Assembly: GCA_964573255.1 (NCBI GenBank)
Contig: CAZNJB010000006.1
Span: 41,223 to 105,222, forward strand
Direction: 5' to 3'
DNA length: 64,000 bases
From: CAYNUJ01 sp964573255
Lineage (GTDB): Bacteria > Bacteroidota > Ignavibacteria > Ignavibacteriales > Melioribacteraceae
Part shown: positions 26,613-34,853 of the stretch, piece after piece
Layout of the letters: each line of letters starts with the position of its first letter
How positions within the stretch are numbered: the stretch's first letter is position 1
Translations under genes and position numbers: made by a program
The notes under the pieces: generated by a model
The model's input: the letters and a program-made list of their open reading frames with translations, nothing else
The model's database searches: none
What the model was told of the DNA's origin: nothing

Positions 26613-26643
26613 TTTGAAAATAATCAACTATTTAATATTTTTC
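26613..26643 (+). promoter_or_regulatory. Candidate promoter of tRNA-Pro
   Basis: TTTG, 19-base spacer, TATTTTTC, one mismatch from the Bacteroidota consensus. The start would fall about 20 bases before the mature tRNA 5' end. A TATAAT at 26662-26667 is too close to the tRNA to serve as a -10. Confidence 0.45.
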
Positions 26644-26669
26644 GAGCCTATTTTTAGAACTTATAATTT

Positions 26670-26744
26670 CGGGGTGTGGCGCAGCCCGGTTAGCGCGCTT
26701 CGTTCGGGACGAAGAGGTCGGGAGTTCGAATCTCCCCACCCCGA
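26670..26744 (+). tRNA. tRNA-Pro (anticodon CGG)
   Basis: A 75-base cloverleaf: acceptor CGGGGTG pairs with CACCCCG, D-arm GCGCAGCCCGGTTAGCGC, anticodon arm CTTCG-TTCGGGA-CGAAG with CGG at 34-36, T-arm GGGAG-TTCGAAT-CTCCC. The C1-G72 pair typical of bacterial tRNA-Pro is present. CCA is not encoded. It stands alone between the ompA upstream region and a convergent small gene. Confidence 0.96.
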
Positions 26745-26762
26745 CACACAGCAAGTTCTTCT

Positions 26763-26942
26763 TTATACTAACAAATATTTGTAAACTACAGCCACCAGAA
26801 TCAACATCCCTACTATATAATATAAGATCACCCTATTTCTTCTCTTTCTTTCCTTACTTCTTCTGCTAGCTTCTTTTTGAACCTCGTTTACATAATCCCC
26901 TTTCGAGGGACTCCATTGTTTAACTTCTTTATATCCTTCCAT
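26763..26942 (-). CDS. Small basic single-span membrane protein
   Basis: A 59-residue protein (MEGYKEVKQWSPSKGD onward) with a very basic middle (RRSKERKRRNR, ~27-37) followed by one transmembrane helix (~39-57) at the C-terminus, so probably tail-anchored with the basic part in the cytosol. An ATG four codons earlier (26954) is the alternative start. A perfect-consensus promoter 27 bases upstream argues that it is real. It converges on tRNA-Pro with 18 bases between. No family recognised. Confidence 0.62.
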   Translation of the reverse strand: MEGYKEVKQWSPSKGDYVNEVQKEASRRSKERKRRNRVILYYIVGMLILVAVVYKYLLV

Positions 26943-26968
26943 TATCTTCAACATTATTATTTAATATA

Positions 26969-26999
26969 CAAAGCTATTCATTTTATTTGTTAACTCAAA
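26969..26999 (-). promoter_or_regulatory. Promoter of the small membrane protein gene
   Basis: Minus strand: TTTG, 19-base spacer, TAGCTTTG, an exact match to TTTG-N19-21-TAnnTTTG. The -33 element overlaps the last codons of the DnaE-like gene, so the small gene can be expressed independently of it. Confidence 0.6.
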
Positions 27000-28651
27000 T
27001 ATGCACGCCGTATCTTTTCGCTGTTTAATGATTTCACTATTCCGAACTCTTCTTCTCTAATTTTTTCTACATCTCCATAATATTGATTTTCAGAACTGTC
27101 CTTTTCGAGAGACATTTTGATTTCTCTTGAAGAAAGAACTGCCAACTTTTCAACTATCAAATTATAGCCGCTTTCCATATCTACAATTCCCTCCACAAGA
27201 TATGGTCCCATTGATATTGTTAAATCGGCAACTTGAGAATATATTTTCGGAAAAAGAACCGCTTCGAAAGTACCGGTCAAATCTTCGAGCGAAAGAAATT
27301 TCATTATCTCCCCTTTTTGCGTTTTTATCCGTTTTGAAGTCATATACCAACCTATCATTTTCACTCTCATACCGTTTTTTTTCGGCATATCTTTAGCTTT
27401 GAGAATGTCTTTACGTTCAACAAATTTTTCGAAAAAATTGAGAGGATGACGACTAACCATATATCCGAATATTTCGTATTCGGCGGTACATATTTCATTT
27501 ATATTATATTGAAGCGAAGTTTCAACCTTGTTTTCTAATTCCGTTATTTCCCCGGCAAATAAATCCGCACTTTCCCCGTCAATCATTTTATGATGCCGAA
27601 AATAAATATCGAGCAACCGCATAAGTGTGGGACGCGTTTTTCCCAAACAATCCATTGCACCACACTTAATTAACAATGCGCTCTCCTCATACCCCAGACC
27701 GGTTCTTTCCAGAAATTGAGAGAGCGATTTGAAACTGCCGTTTTTTTTCCGTTCGACAATAATTTTTTCTGCCGATTTGCGGGAAAGATTTTTAATTGCC
27801 ATTAGTCCTATTCGCAAAACACGATCGAACCCGCGGTATTCGTACTCACTTCTATTTATAGAAGGAAGTAAAATGCGCAACCCCATTCTCTTTGCCTCTT
27901 GAATATATACTGCTGCAGAATAATAGCCGCCGCCGTTACTTAAAACACTTGCCATAAATTCAGCCGGATAATGAACTTTAAGGTAAGCTACTTGAAATGA
28001 AAGCAGAGCAAACGAAGCGCTGTGCGCTTTACAAAATGCATATCCGGCGAAGGATTCTATTTGCCGCCACAATTCGTTGGAAACACGCAAGCTCAATCCC
28101 CGCTCCTTACAAGAAACAAAGAATCTTTCTTTTACACTTTTCATTGCTTTATGGGAACGCATCTTACCACTCATTGCGCGCCTGAGCAAATCTGCTTCTT
28201 CCAAACTTAATCCGGCAATATGATGAGCAACTTTGATTACATCTTCCTGATAAATCATAACGCCGTATGTTTCAGCCAAATACTTTTCCATTTCGGGAAC
28301 TAAATATTTCCTACGGCGAGGATTTTTGTGCCTTTCAATGAATTCACGCATCATTCCGCTTTCTGCCACACCCGGCCGAATAACCGAACTGGCAGCGGTA
28401 AGCATTTCGAAAGTGTCACAGGAAAGACGCCTTAAAAGGGAACGCATTCCGGGTGATTCGATGTAAAAACAGCCTATTGTGTTACCTTCCCTTATAAGCT
28501 TCTTCGTAGCAGCATCATTAAAAAGCATTGCATAATCGTAAATATCAAACTCTACACCCGCCCTTTTACGCAAAAGAGGCCGATGTATTTTAGCTACTAT
28601 AGCTTTACCGTTTTTACCAGCCGGAAGTCGATATTTAGTTAAATCAATCAT
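26990..28651 (-). CDS. C-terminal half of an ImuC/DnaE2-like DNA polymerase III alpha subunit
   Basis: A 553-residue protein that matches only the second half of DnaE-family polymerases. It begins close to the fingers region (NTIGCFYIESPGMRSLLRRL, then SVIRPGVAESGMM and YQEDVIKVAHHIAGLSL), continues through the AHSASFALLSFQVAYLKVHYPAEF segment, the helix-hairpin-helix region (~270-330) and an OB-fold nucleic-acid domain (~410-510). The PHP domain and the palm with the catalytic PDIDxDF aspartates are absent. An in-frame stop lies just upstream and kdsC occupies the place the N-terminal half would need. The wording is closest to ImuC mutasome polymerases. It may be a remnant, or one part of a split enzyme. 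Confidence 0.85.
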   Translation of the reverse strand: MIDLTKYRLPAGKNGKAIVAKIHRPLLRKRAGVEFDIYDYAMLFNDAATKKLIREGNTIGCFYIESPGMRSLLRRLSCDTFEMLTAASSVIRPGVAESGMMREFIERHKNPRRRKYLVPEMEKYLAETYGVMIYQEDVIKVAHHIAGLSLEEADLLRRAMSGKMRSHKAMKSVKERFFVSCKERGLSLRVSNELWRQIESFAGYAFCKAHSASFALLSFQVAYLKVHYPAEFMASVLSNGGGYYSAAVYIQEAKRMGLRILLPSINRSEYEYRGFDRVLRIGLMAIKNLSRKSAEKIIVERKKNGSFKSLSQFLERTGLGYEESALLIKCGAMDCLGKTRPTLMRLLDIYFRHHKMIDGESADLFAGEITELENKVETSLQYNINEICTAEYEIFGYMVSRHPLNFFEKFVERKDILKAKDMPKKNGMRVKMIGWYMTSKRIKTQKGEIMKFLSLEDLTGTFEAVLFPKIYSQVADLTISMGPYLVEGIVDMESGYNLIVEKLAVLSSREIKMSLEKDSSENQYYGDVEKIREEEFGIVKSLNSEKIRRAYLS

Positions 28652-28657
28652 ACAAAA

Positions 28658-28677
28658 TAGTGTTCATATGTACACTA
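28658..28677. promoter_or_regulatory. 20-bp near-perfect palindrome before the DnaE-like gene
   Basis: Minus strand TAGTGTACATATGAACACTA; 18 of 20 positions are symmetric (TAGTGT/ACACTA arms around CATATG). It ends 6 bases before the ATG, where a repressor would block transcription or initiation. ImuC-type genes are normally LexA-controlled, so an SOS operator is the natural guess; the LexA box of this lineage is not known to me. Confidence 0.5.
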
Positions 28678-28720
28678 AACTTCGCACTATTATTTTTTAA
28701 AAGCAAGTCTGAGGAAAAAT

Positions 28721-29221
28721 TTATTTGCAGGAAATTATCAGGTCTGCAACTTCCCGGAAAACACCCTCGCCACCATTCTTATCGCAGACAATATCAACTG
28801 TACTACGAATAGAATAAACGGCATCAGCCGGACAAAAAGAAACTCCGACAGATTTAAGAATTTCCAAATCATTGACATCATCACCTATAAAGGCACACTC
28901 TTCAAGGGAAATATTTAACTCAGAACAAATTTCTTTGAGTTTCTCAAGTTTATTCCAACTTCCAATAATACAATAATCAATTTTCAGCCTTTCGGCACGC
29001 ATTTTAGGAATATCGGAAACATCGGTAGAAATGATAGCAGATTTAACTCCAACATCTTTCAGGAGGCGCACTGCCATACCATCTTTAACGTTAAATTTCT
29101 TAAAAGTTAATCCGGCTTCGCTGTAGTATAACCCGCCATCGGTTAACACGCCGTCAACGTCGGTAGCCAATAATTTGATTCTACTAATATTTGCTTTAAG
29201 TTTATCGGTGAGTTTAATCAT
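28721..29221 (-). CDS. kdsC: KdsC-like HAD phosphatase (KDO 8-phosphate phosphatase)
   Basis: Removes phosphate from KDO-8-P to give KDO for lipopolysaccharide core. A 166-residue, cap-less C0-type HAD enzyme: DVDGVLTDGGLYY (nucleophile and acid Asp, ~20-32), IISTD (motif II, ~63), the Lys of NKLEKLKEIC (~105) and the metal motif GDDVNDLEIL (~123). NAD-type sugar nucleotide family members (NeuA C-terminus) share this fold, but stand-alone length favours KdsC. It lies 69 bases upstream of the DnaE-like gene, separated by the palindrome. Confidence 0.88.
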   Translation of the reverse strand: MIKLTDKLKANISRIKLLATDVDGVLTDGGLYYSEAGLTFKKFNVKDGMAVRLLKDVGVKSAIISTDVSDIPKMRAERLKIDYCIIGSWNKLEKLKEICSELNISLEECAFIGDDVNDLEILKSVGVSFCPADAVYSIRSTVDIVCDKNGGEGVFREVADLIISCK

Positions 29222-29304
29222 AATAGGAATATAACTGGAATTATTATTTAAGTGGAATATAAGAAAAATGATTTTAAAATAATAATTCTTTACCTGTTAA
29301 AATC

Positions 29305-29337
29305 TTTGAATTTTTAGGTATCAATTTTTTATATTTG
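29305..29337 (+). promoter_or_regulatory. Promoter of the TonB-dependent receptor gene
   Basis: TTTG (29305-29308), 21-base spacer, TATATTTG (29330-29337): an exact match to TTTG-N19-21-TAnnTTTG. The start near 29344 gives a leader of about 225 bases. The 346-base stretch between kdsC and the receptor holds this promoter, the palindrome below and no coding signal. Confidence 0.6.
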
Positions 29338-29338
29338 A

Positions 29339-29354
29339 GTTACATGTTTGTAAC
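29339..29354. promoter_or_regulatory. Palindrome at the receptor transcription start
   Basis: GTTACA-TGTT-TGTAAC, perfect 6-bp arms, spanning the predicted +1 of the receptor promoter. Position suggests a repressor site; the protein is unknown. Confidence 0.45.
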
Positions 29355-29567
29355 CTTGAGCACATATCGAAAAAAAATCTGCAATTCTATAAAATTCCCT
29401 TTGGGGAAAGCAGACGCATCAAACCTAAACCATAATTCTGGCTATAATTCTACTTTATTAAATTATTGTTAAATATGCAATCTGATATTCAAAATATCAA
29501 ATTAACTCACTATACTTATTCTTATAAAATAATAAACTATTTCACCAACAAACTAAAGGGATGTTCT

Positions 29568-32291
29568 ATGTCTAAGCTGTACAAACTAACCATCTTTTTT
29601 AGTGTTATCTTAATGACGATGACACTATACGCTCAAAAGAGATATACTCTTTCGGGTGTAGTAACTAGCGCGGAAACAGGAGAAAAACTTGTTGGCGCTA
29701 ACGTGTTCCTTAAAGGAACAACTCTTGGTGCTGCTACTGATGTTGACGGTAAATACAGCATCGATGTTGAAAAAGGAACTTACACGGTTGTTTGTAGCTA
29801 TGTCGGCTTCGAAAGAAAAGAAGTTGAAGTTAATGTTACAAATAACATGCAATTAAATTTCTCATTGAAAGATTACCAATTTTCTCTTAATGTAACAGTC
29901 GTAGCCGACCGTGCAAAAGAAAGAGAAACTCCGGTAGCATTTACTAACGTTGACAAAAAAGATATGGAATTCCGTCTTGGTTCCCAAGACATTCCAATGG
30001 TTCTTAACACAACACCTTCAGTTTATGCTACTCAACAAGGTGGTGGTGCGGGCGATGCAAGAATTAACGTTCGCGGTTTCAACCAAAGAAATATCGCTAT
30101 CATGATCAATGGTGTTCCTGTTAACGATATGGAAAATGGTTGGGTTTACTGGTCTAACTGGGATGGTTTAGGTGATGCTACCTCTTCTATCCAGGTTCAG
30201 AGAGGTCTCAGCGCAGTTAACTTAGCTACTCCTTCTATCGGTGGTACAATGAACATCATCACAGATCCTACACAAAACAAATTCGGTGTTAAATTCAAAC
30301 AAGAATTTGGTAGCGGATCTTTCTTAAAAACTTCACTTTCAGCAAATACAGGTTTGATCGACGGTAAATGGGCTGCAAGCGCTACTATCGTTAGAAAACT
30401 TGGCGACGGTGTTGTTGATAAAACTTGGACTGATGCGTGGGCATACTACTTTGGCGCAGCATACAACGTAAACGATAACAACCGTATCGAGTTCTATGCT
30501 TTAGGCGCTCCTCAAAGACACGGTCAGAACCTTTACAAACAAAACATTGCTGCTTACAGCCACTCATTCGCAAAAGAATTAGGCTATTCTCAAGCTGCAT
30601 TGGATAAATTCCCTGAAGCAAAATCCGGAAGATTATACAACGAAAACTGGAATACTGTAAGTTCTTCTTACAAAGGTCAAGTTGCTTATAATGATAATCT
30701 CTGGTTAGGTTCTAAATCAGGTTTACACGACCGTTATGATCCTTCTTTCATCAACGAAAGAGAAAACTTCTTCCACAAACCAATTGTTAACTTTAACTGG
30801 TATTCACAATTATCCAAATCCGCTTCTTTATATACTACTTTATACTGGTCAGGCGGAACCGGTGGTGGTACCGGAACAAAAGGAAGCATGAAATGGGATT
30901 ACTCCGGTCCTTCAAGAGTAGCTGATTGGGATGCTACTATTGCAGCTAACCAAGCAAATCTTGATAGCGAAGGTAAAGCAGCTTCCAAAGGCGTTTTAAG
31001 AAACAGCCGTAACGATCAATGGACATACGGTTTAATTTCCAAAGCTTACTGGAAAATATCTCCAAGCTTCAAAACTTCATTTGGAGTTGACTGGAGAACC
31101 GCTGAAATCGATCACTATCGCGAAGTTCGTGACCTCTTAGGTGGTGATTACTACTTAAGATATGATTCCGATTTCTGGGGACCAAACGGTAAAAAATTAG
31201 GTCTTGGCGACAAATTCGACTATTTCAACACAAATACAGTTGATTGGTTCGGCGCATACGCACAAGGCGAATATTCTAAAGATCGCTTAACTGCTTATGC
31301 TACAGCTGGCTGGTCAATGATCAAATATACTTATACCGATCACTTTGCTAAAGATGCAAACGGAAACGAAGTATTCACTGAATCTGATAATATCAACGGT
31401 TATCAGCTTAAAGGTGGTGCAAGCTTCCGTATCACTCCTAGCTTAGATGTTTTTGCTAACGCTGGTTATGTATCTAAAGTGCCGATCTTCGACCAAGTTA
31501 TCAACGACTTTGACGGTACAAAAGCAAAAGATCCTAAAAACGAAAAATTCACCAATATCGAAGTTGGTGTTAACTACACCGGCTTAAACGGTAAATTAAA
31601 TGTTAAAGGTAACTTATATTATACAACTTGGATGGATAGAGCACAATCAAGACAAGTTCAAAATCTTGACGGTAGTACCGATCTTGTTTTCTTGAACGGT
31701 ATCGATTCACGTCATATGGGTGTTGAATTGGAAGTTGCTTATGCACCTGTTAGAATGGTTAGAATAGACGGTGCTTTATCTTTTGGTAACTGGAAATATT
31801 TAGATGACGTTTCCGGTACTTACAAAGATTATTCTTCTGGCGCTGGAGTTCAAACAGAGTATACTTACTATATCAAAGACCTCAAGGTTGGTGACCAACC
31901 TCAAACTTCTTTAGTTGGTATGTTAACATTATTCCCTGTTAAAGGAATGAGCGTTAGTGGTATAGTTAAATATTATGCTGATCACTATGCAAATTTCGAT
32001 CCTTTAGCTAGAACAGATGAATCTGACAGAGGACAAAGTTGGTTGACTCCATCATATACTTTGGTAGATCTCCACTTTGCTTACAATTTACCATTCAACA
32101 TCAAAGGTGTTAACCTTCAATTATTCGGTCACGTTTTCAACGCTCTTGATGAACTCTACATCCAAGATGCTGTTGACAACAGTAGATTTAATGCCTTCAA
32201 AGATAATGGTAAAACTCACTCAGCTGACGATGCGGAAGTATTCGTTGGTTTACCGAGAACATTTAACGTAGGTATTTCTTTAAGTTACTAA
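29568..32291 (+). CDS. TonB-dependent outer membrane receptor (carboxypeptidase-regulatory domain, SusC-like)
   Basis: A 907-residue outer-membrane transporter energised by TonB. Signal peptide MSKLYKLTIFFSVILMTMTLYA, then a carboxypeptidase D regulatory-like domain (~25-105, GVVTSAETGEKLVGANVFLKG), a plug domain (~125-235, with VRGFNQRNIAIMINGVPVNDMENGW) and a 22-strand-type barrel ending in a terminal aromatic (VGISLSY). The ATG at 29568 is chosen for AAGGG 8 bases upstream and the signal peptide. Codons are strikingly C-rich at third positions (AAC, ATC, TTC) and GGT/GCT-biased compared with neighbours, which points to very high expression. No SusD partner follows. Confidence 0.92.
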   Translation: MSKLYKLTIFFSVILMTMTLYAQKRYTLSGVVTSAETGEKLVGANVFLKGTTLGAATDVDGKYSIDVEKGTYTVVCSYVGFERKEVEVNVTNNMQLNFSLKDYQFSLNVTVVADRAKERETPVAFTNVDKKDMEFRLGSQDIPMVLNTTPSVYATQQGGGAGDARINVRGFNQRNIAIMINGVPVNDMENGWVYWSNWDGLGDATSSIQVQRGLSAVNLATPSIGGTMNIITDPTQNKFGVKFKQEFGSGSFLKTSLSANTGLIDGKWAASATIVRKLGDGVVDKTWTDAWAYYFGAAYNVNDNNRIEFYALGAPQRHGQNLYKQNIAAYSHSFAKELGYSQAALDKFPEAKSGRLYNENWNTVSSSYKGQVAYNDNLWLGSKSGLHDRYDPSFINERENFFHKPIVNFNWYSQLSKSASLYTTLYWSGGTGGGTGTKGSMKWDYSGPSRVADWDATIAANQANLDSEGKAASKGVLRNSRNDQWTYGLISKAYWKISPSFKTSFGVDWRTAEIDHYREVRDLLGGDYYLRYDSDFWGPNGKKLGLGDKFDYFNTNTVDWFGAYAQGEYSKDRLTAYATAGWSMIKYTYTDHFAKDANGNEVFTESDNINGYQLKGGASFRITPSLDVFANAGYVSKVPIFDQVINDFDGTKAKDPKNEKFTNIEVGVNYTGLNGKLNVKGNLYYTTWMDRAQSRQVQNLDGSTDLVFLNGIDSRHMGVELEVAYAPVRMVRIDGALSFGNWKYLDDVSGTYKDYSSGAGVQTEYTYYIKDLKVGDQPQTSLVGMLTLFPVKGMSVSGIVKYYADHYANFDPLARTDESDRGQSWLTPSYTLVDLHFAYNLPFNIKGVNLQLFGHVFNALDELYIQDAVDNSRFNAFKDNGKTHSADDAEVFVGLPRTFNVGISLSY

Positions 32292-32315
32292 TAAGCTAAC
32301 TTTTTAGTAATTTTG

Positions 32316-32345
32316 AGCTGCCCAATTTCGGGCAGCTTTTTTTTT
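32316..32345 (+). terminator. Rho-independent terminator after the TonB receptor gene
   Basis: AGCTGCCC, 6-base loop AATTTC, GGGCAGCT, then nine Ts: a perfect 8-bp stem ending 18 bases before the next gene. Confidence 0.95.
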
Positions 32346-32363
32346 GCACTTTCAGGGGAAAAA

Positions 32364-33575
32364 ATGAAAAAGATATTCTTATTAATTTTCTTTTTAGTTA
32401 CAACATTAGTTCTACCTCAAGAAAACAATTATGTTCTTCTCATTTCTTTCGACGGATTTAGATGGGATTATTTGGATAGAGGTATAACTCCAACACTCGA
32501 TAAATTTAAATCCGAAGGCGTTCGTGCTTTATCTTTGAGACCATCCTTTCCTTCAAAAACTTTTCCGAACCATTTATCAATAGTTACCGGGATGTTTCCT
32601 GAAAATCATGGCATTATCACAAATTACATAATTGATCCTTTTAAGAAAAGGATTTACAAACTAGGTGATGAAAACGCCGTTACCGATCCTTCTTGGTATT
32701 TGGGAGAACCTTTCTGGGTAACAGCGGAAAGGAGTGGAATAAAAACAGCAAGTTTCTTTTGGCCAGGTTCCGAACTAAAACCTGATTATCTGCATCCATC
32801 TTATTTCAAAAAATATGATGGTAAGATACCTTACAAAAAAAGAATTGATGGAATAGTCGAATGGCTTAAATTACCTTATGCAGAAAGACCTCATTTTCTT
32901 ACACTTTATTTTTCGGAAACTGATAATACAGGACATAAATACGGACCCAATTCAAAAGAAGTAAACCAATCGATTAAATTACTCGACAGTCTTACCAATT
33001 ATCTTTTGACGAATTTGAAAGACACTCCGGTTAAAGATAGTATAAATATTATTATCGTATCTGATCATGGAATGACCGAAATTCCTCCCGAAAAAAATAT
33101 CAATATCGATAATATAATCGACTCACATTCGTATAATTTCAATAATTACGGACCGTTTATGCTGCTTTCTCCAAATGGAGATAACAGCATCGAGGAATTA
33201 TACGATAAACTAAAGGTTAATGAGAACCATTATAAAGTTTATCTTAAAGATGAAGTACCCGAATATTTTCATTTTTCTCATCACCCTTTTATAGATCCCA
33301 TAGTAATTATAGCAGATTTGGGATATTCCCTTACGAATAATAAAATTCTAGATAAAAAGAACGGGGAATATTCTAAAGGTAATCACGGATACGATAATCA
33401 ACAGATGGATATGCACGGAATATTTTTAGCTATGGGACCGTCATTCAAAAATAACTATTTTTGTGGAACTCTTTGGAATATTGATGTTTACCCGCTTCTT
33501 TGTAAATTATTCGGGATTTCCCCCCGTGCGAATATCGACGGGAAATCTGAAAGAATAGAATTTATACTAAAGTGA
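32364..33575 (+). CDS. ENPP-like type I phosphodiesterase/nucleotide pyrophosphatase
   Basis: Exported member of the alkaline phosphatase superfamily, 403 residues, with signal peptide MKKIFLLIFFLVTTLVLPQ. Metal site 1/2 residues are visible: SFDGFRWDYL (Asp), PSFPSKTFPNHLSIVTG with Thr nucleophile (~65), DNTGHKYGP, SDHGMTEIP and GNHGYDNQ. This is the ectonucleotide pyrophosphatase pattern, so it probably hydrolyses nucleotides or phosphodiesters in the periplasm. AGGGG lies 7 bases before the ATG. A frame extending upstream into the terminator is not a sensible start. Confidence 0.9.
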   Translation: MKKIFLLIFFLVTTLVLPQENNYVLLISFDGFRWDYLDRGITPTLDKFKSEGVRALSLRPSFPSKTFPNHLSIVTGMFPENHGIITNYIIDPFKKRIYKLGDENAVTDPSWYLGEPFWVTAERSGIKTASFFWPGSELKPDYLHPSYFKKYDGKIPYKKRIDGIVEWLKLPYAERPHFLTLYFSETDNTGHKYGPNSKEVNQSIKLLDSLTNYLLTNLKDTPVKDSINIIIVSDHGMTEIPPEKNINIDNIIDSHSYNFNNYGPFMLLSPNGDNSIEELYDKLKVNENHYKVYLKDEVPEYFHFSHHPFIDPIVIIADLGYSLTNNKILDKKNGEYSKGNHGYDNQQMDMHGIFLAMGPSFKNNYFCGTLWNIDVYPLLCKLFGISPRANIDGKSERIEFILK

Positions 33576-33580
33576 TAATT

Positions 33581-34852
33581 ATGAATCATATATTAAATTT
33601 TGAATACAATAAATATAAATTAAAAAATGGTTTAGAAGTTATTCTATCCCATAGAAAAGGACTCCCGTTAACCGCTGTTAATTTATGGTATCGGGTTGGT
33701 TCTGCAAATGAATCTCCCGGGAAAACAGGATTTGCTCATTTATTCGAGCATATGATGTTTCAAGGCTCCCTGCATGTTGGAAAGGAAATGCATTTCAAAT
33801 ATGTGCAGGAAGCGGGCGGAACTCTAAACGGTTCCACTTCCGATGATAGAACAAACTACTACGAAACTCTACCTTCGAATGCACTTGAATTAGCACTTTG
33901 GCTCGAAAGCGATAGAATGGGTTTTCTCCTTCCAGCTCTCACTCAAGAAAAACTCGATAACCAAAAAGACGTAGTAATGAATGAAAGGCGTGAGAGGTAT
34001 GAAAACCAACCATACGGTTTAGCTTGGGAAATTCTATTCAACAATTTATATCCCCAAAATCATCCTTACTCATGGCCTACAATCGGATGGATGGAAGATA
34101 TCAAGAAATTTAGTTTAGATGACGTTAAAGAGTTTTTTAAGAAATATTACGCACCGAATAATGCTACGTTGGTCATTGCTGGTGAATTCGATGAAAACTC
34201 AACAATTGACCTCGTAGAAAAATATTTCGGTGAGATTCCAATGGGGAATAAAGTGCCGGAAGTTTTTGTACCCGAATTTGAAATTGAAAAACGTGAAAAA
34301 ATAGTTCATGAAGATAACGTAAATTTACCGAGAATTTATTTGGCTTGGCACACCGTTAAAGCTTACGCTGATAATGAACCGGAATTAGAAATCTTAGCCG
34401 ATTTTTTATCCGGCTCAAAGAATGCAAGATTATACAAAGAACTAGTATTCGAAAAACAAATCGCACAGGATATTACAGCCTTTCAATATTCACAAAAATA
34501 TGACGGCTGTTTTATAATTACAGCCACGGCTAAACCCGGTAAATCTATTGAAGAACTTAAGGCAGCAATCTTCCAAGAGCTAAAGAAGGCAATGGATTCA
34601 GGAATTTCCGAGAAAGAATTGCTCAGAAGTAAAAACGGAATAAAAGCTGCATTCGTTTATTCTTTACAAAATTTAACAACTTATGCGAATCAATTAAATC
34701 ACTATAATTTTTATTTAAATGAACCAAATTCGTTTGAATACAGTTTGAAACGTTATGAAAAAGCTTCTCGTGAAGCTATAAATGACATTTTCAAAAATTA
34801 TCTAAGTAAAAATTATGTGGAGCTAAATATAATTCCCAAGAGAGAAAACTAA
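33581..34852 (+). CDS. M16 zinc peptidase, catalytic member
   Basis: Pitrilysin-family peptidase of about 423 residues with the inverted zinc motif HLFEH (~49-53) and the downstream ligand Glu in MNERRERYENQ (~126-136). Without a signal peptide it appears cytosolic, although relatives act in the periplasm. An alternative GTG at 33572 overlaps the upstream stop; the ATG at 33581 is preferred. It is followed after one base by a second M16 gene, the usual layout of bacterial M16B heterodimers, which clip peptides in a closed chamber. Confidence 0.9.
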   Translation: MNHILNFEYNKYKLKNGLEVILSHRKGLPLTAVNLWYRVGSANESPGKTGFAHLFEHMMFQGSLHVGKEMHFKYVQEAGGTLNGSTSDDRTNYYETLPSNALELALWLESDRMGFLLPALTQEKLDNQKDVVMNERRERYENQPYGLAWEILFNNLYPQNHPYSWPTIGWMEDIKKFSLDDVKEFFKKYYAPNNATLVIAGEFDENSTIDLVEKYFGEIPMGNKVPEVFVPEFEIEKREKIVHEDNVNLPRIYLAWHTVKAYADNEPELEILADFLSGSKNARLYKELVFEKQIAQDITAFQYSQKYDGCFIITATAKPGKSIEELKAAIFQELKKAMDSGISEKELLRSKNGIKAAFVYSLQNLTTYANQLNHYNFYLNEPNSFEYSLKRYEKASREAINDIFKNYLSKNYVELNIIPKREN

Positions 34853-34853
34853 T

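Noticed and set aside
26662..26667. TATAAT as -10 box of tRNA-Pro
   Set aside because: It is 2 bases from the mature tRNA 5' end, too close for a -10 element.
28652..28720. Local frameshift explaining the missing half of the DnaE-like gene
   Set aside because: Only 69 bases separate it from intact kdsC, so about 500 missing codons cannot be hidden here.
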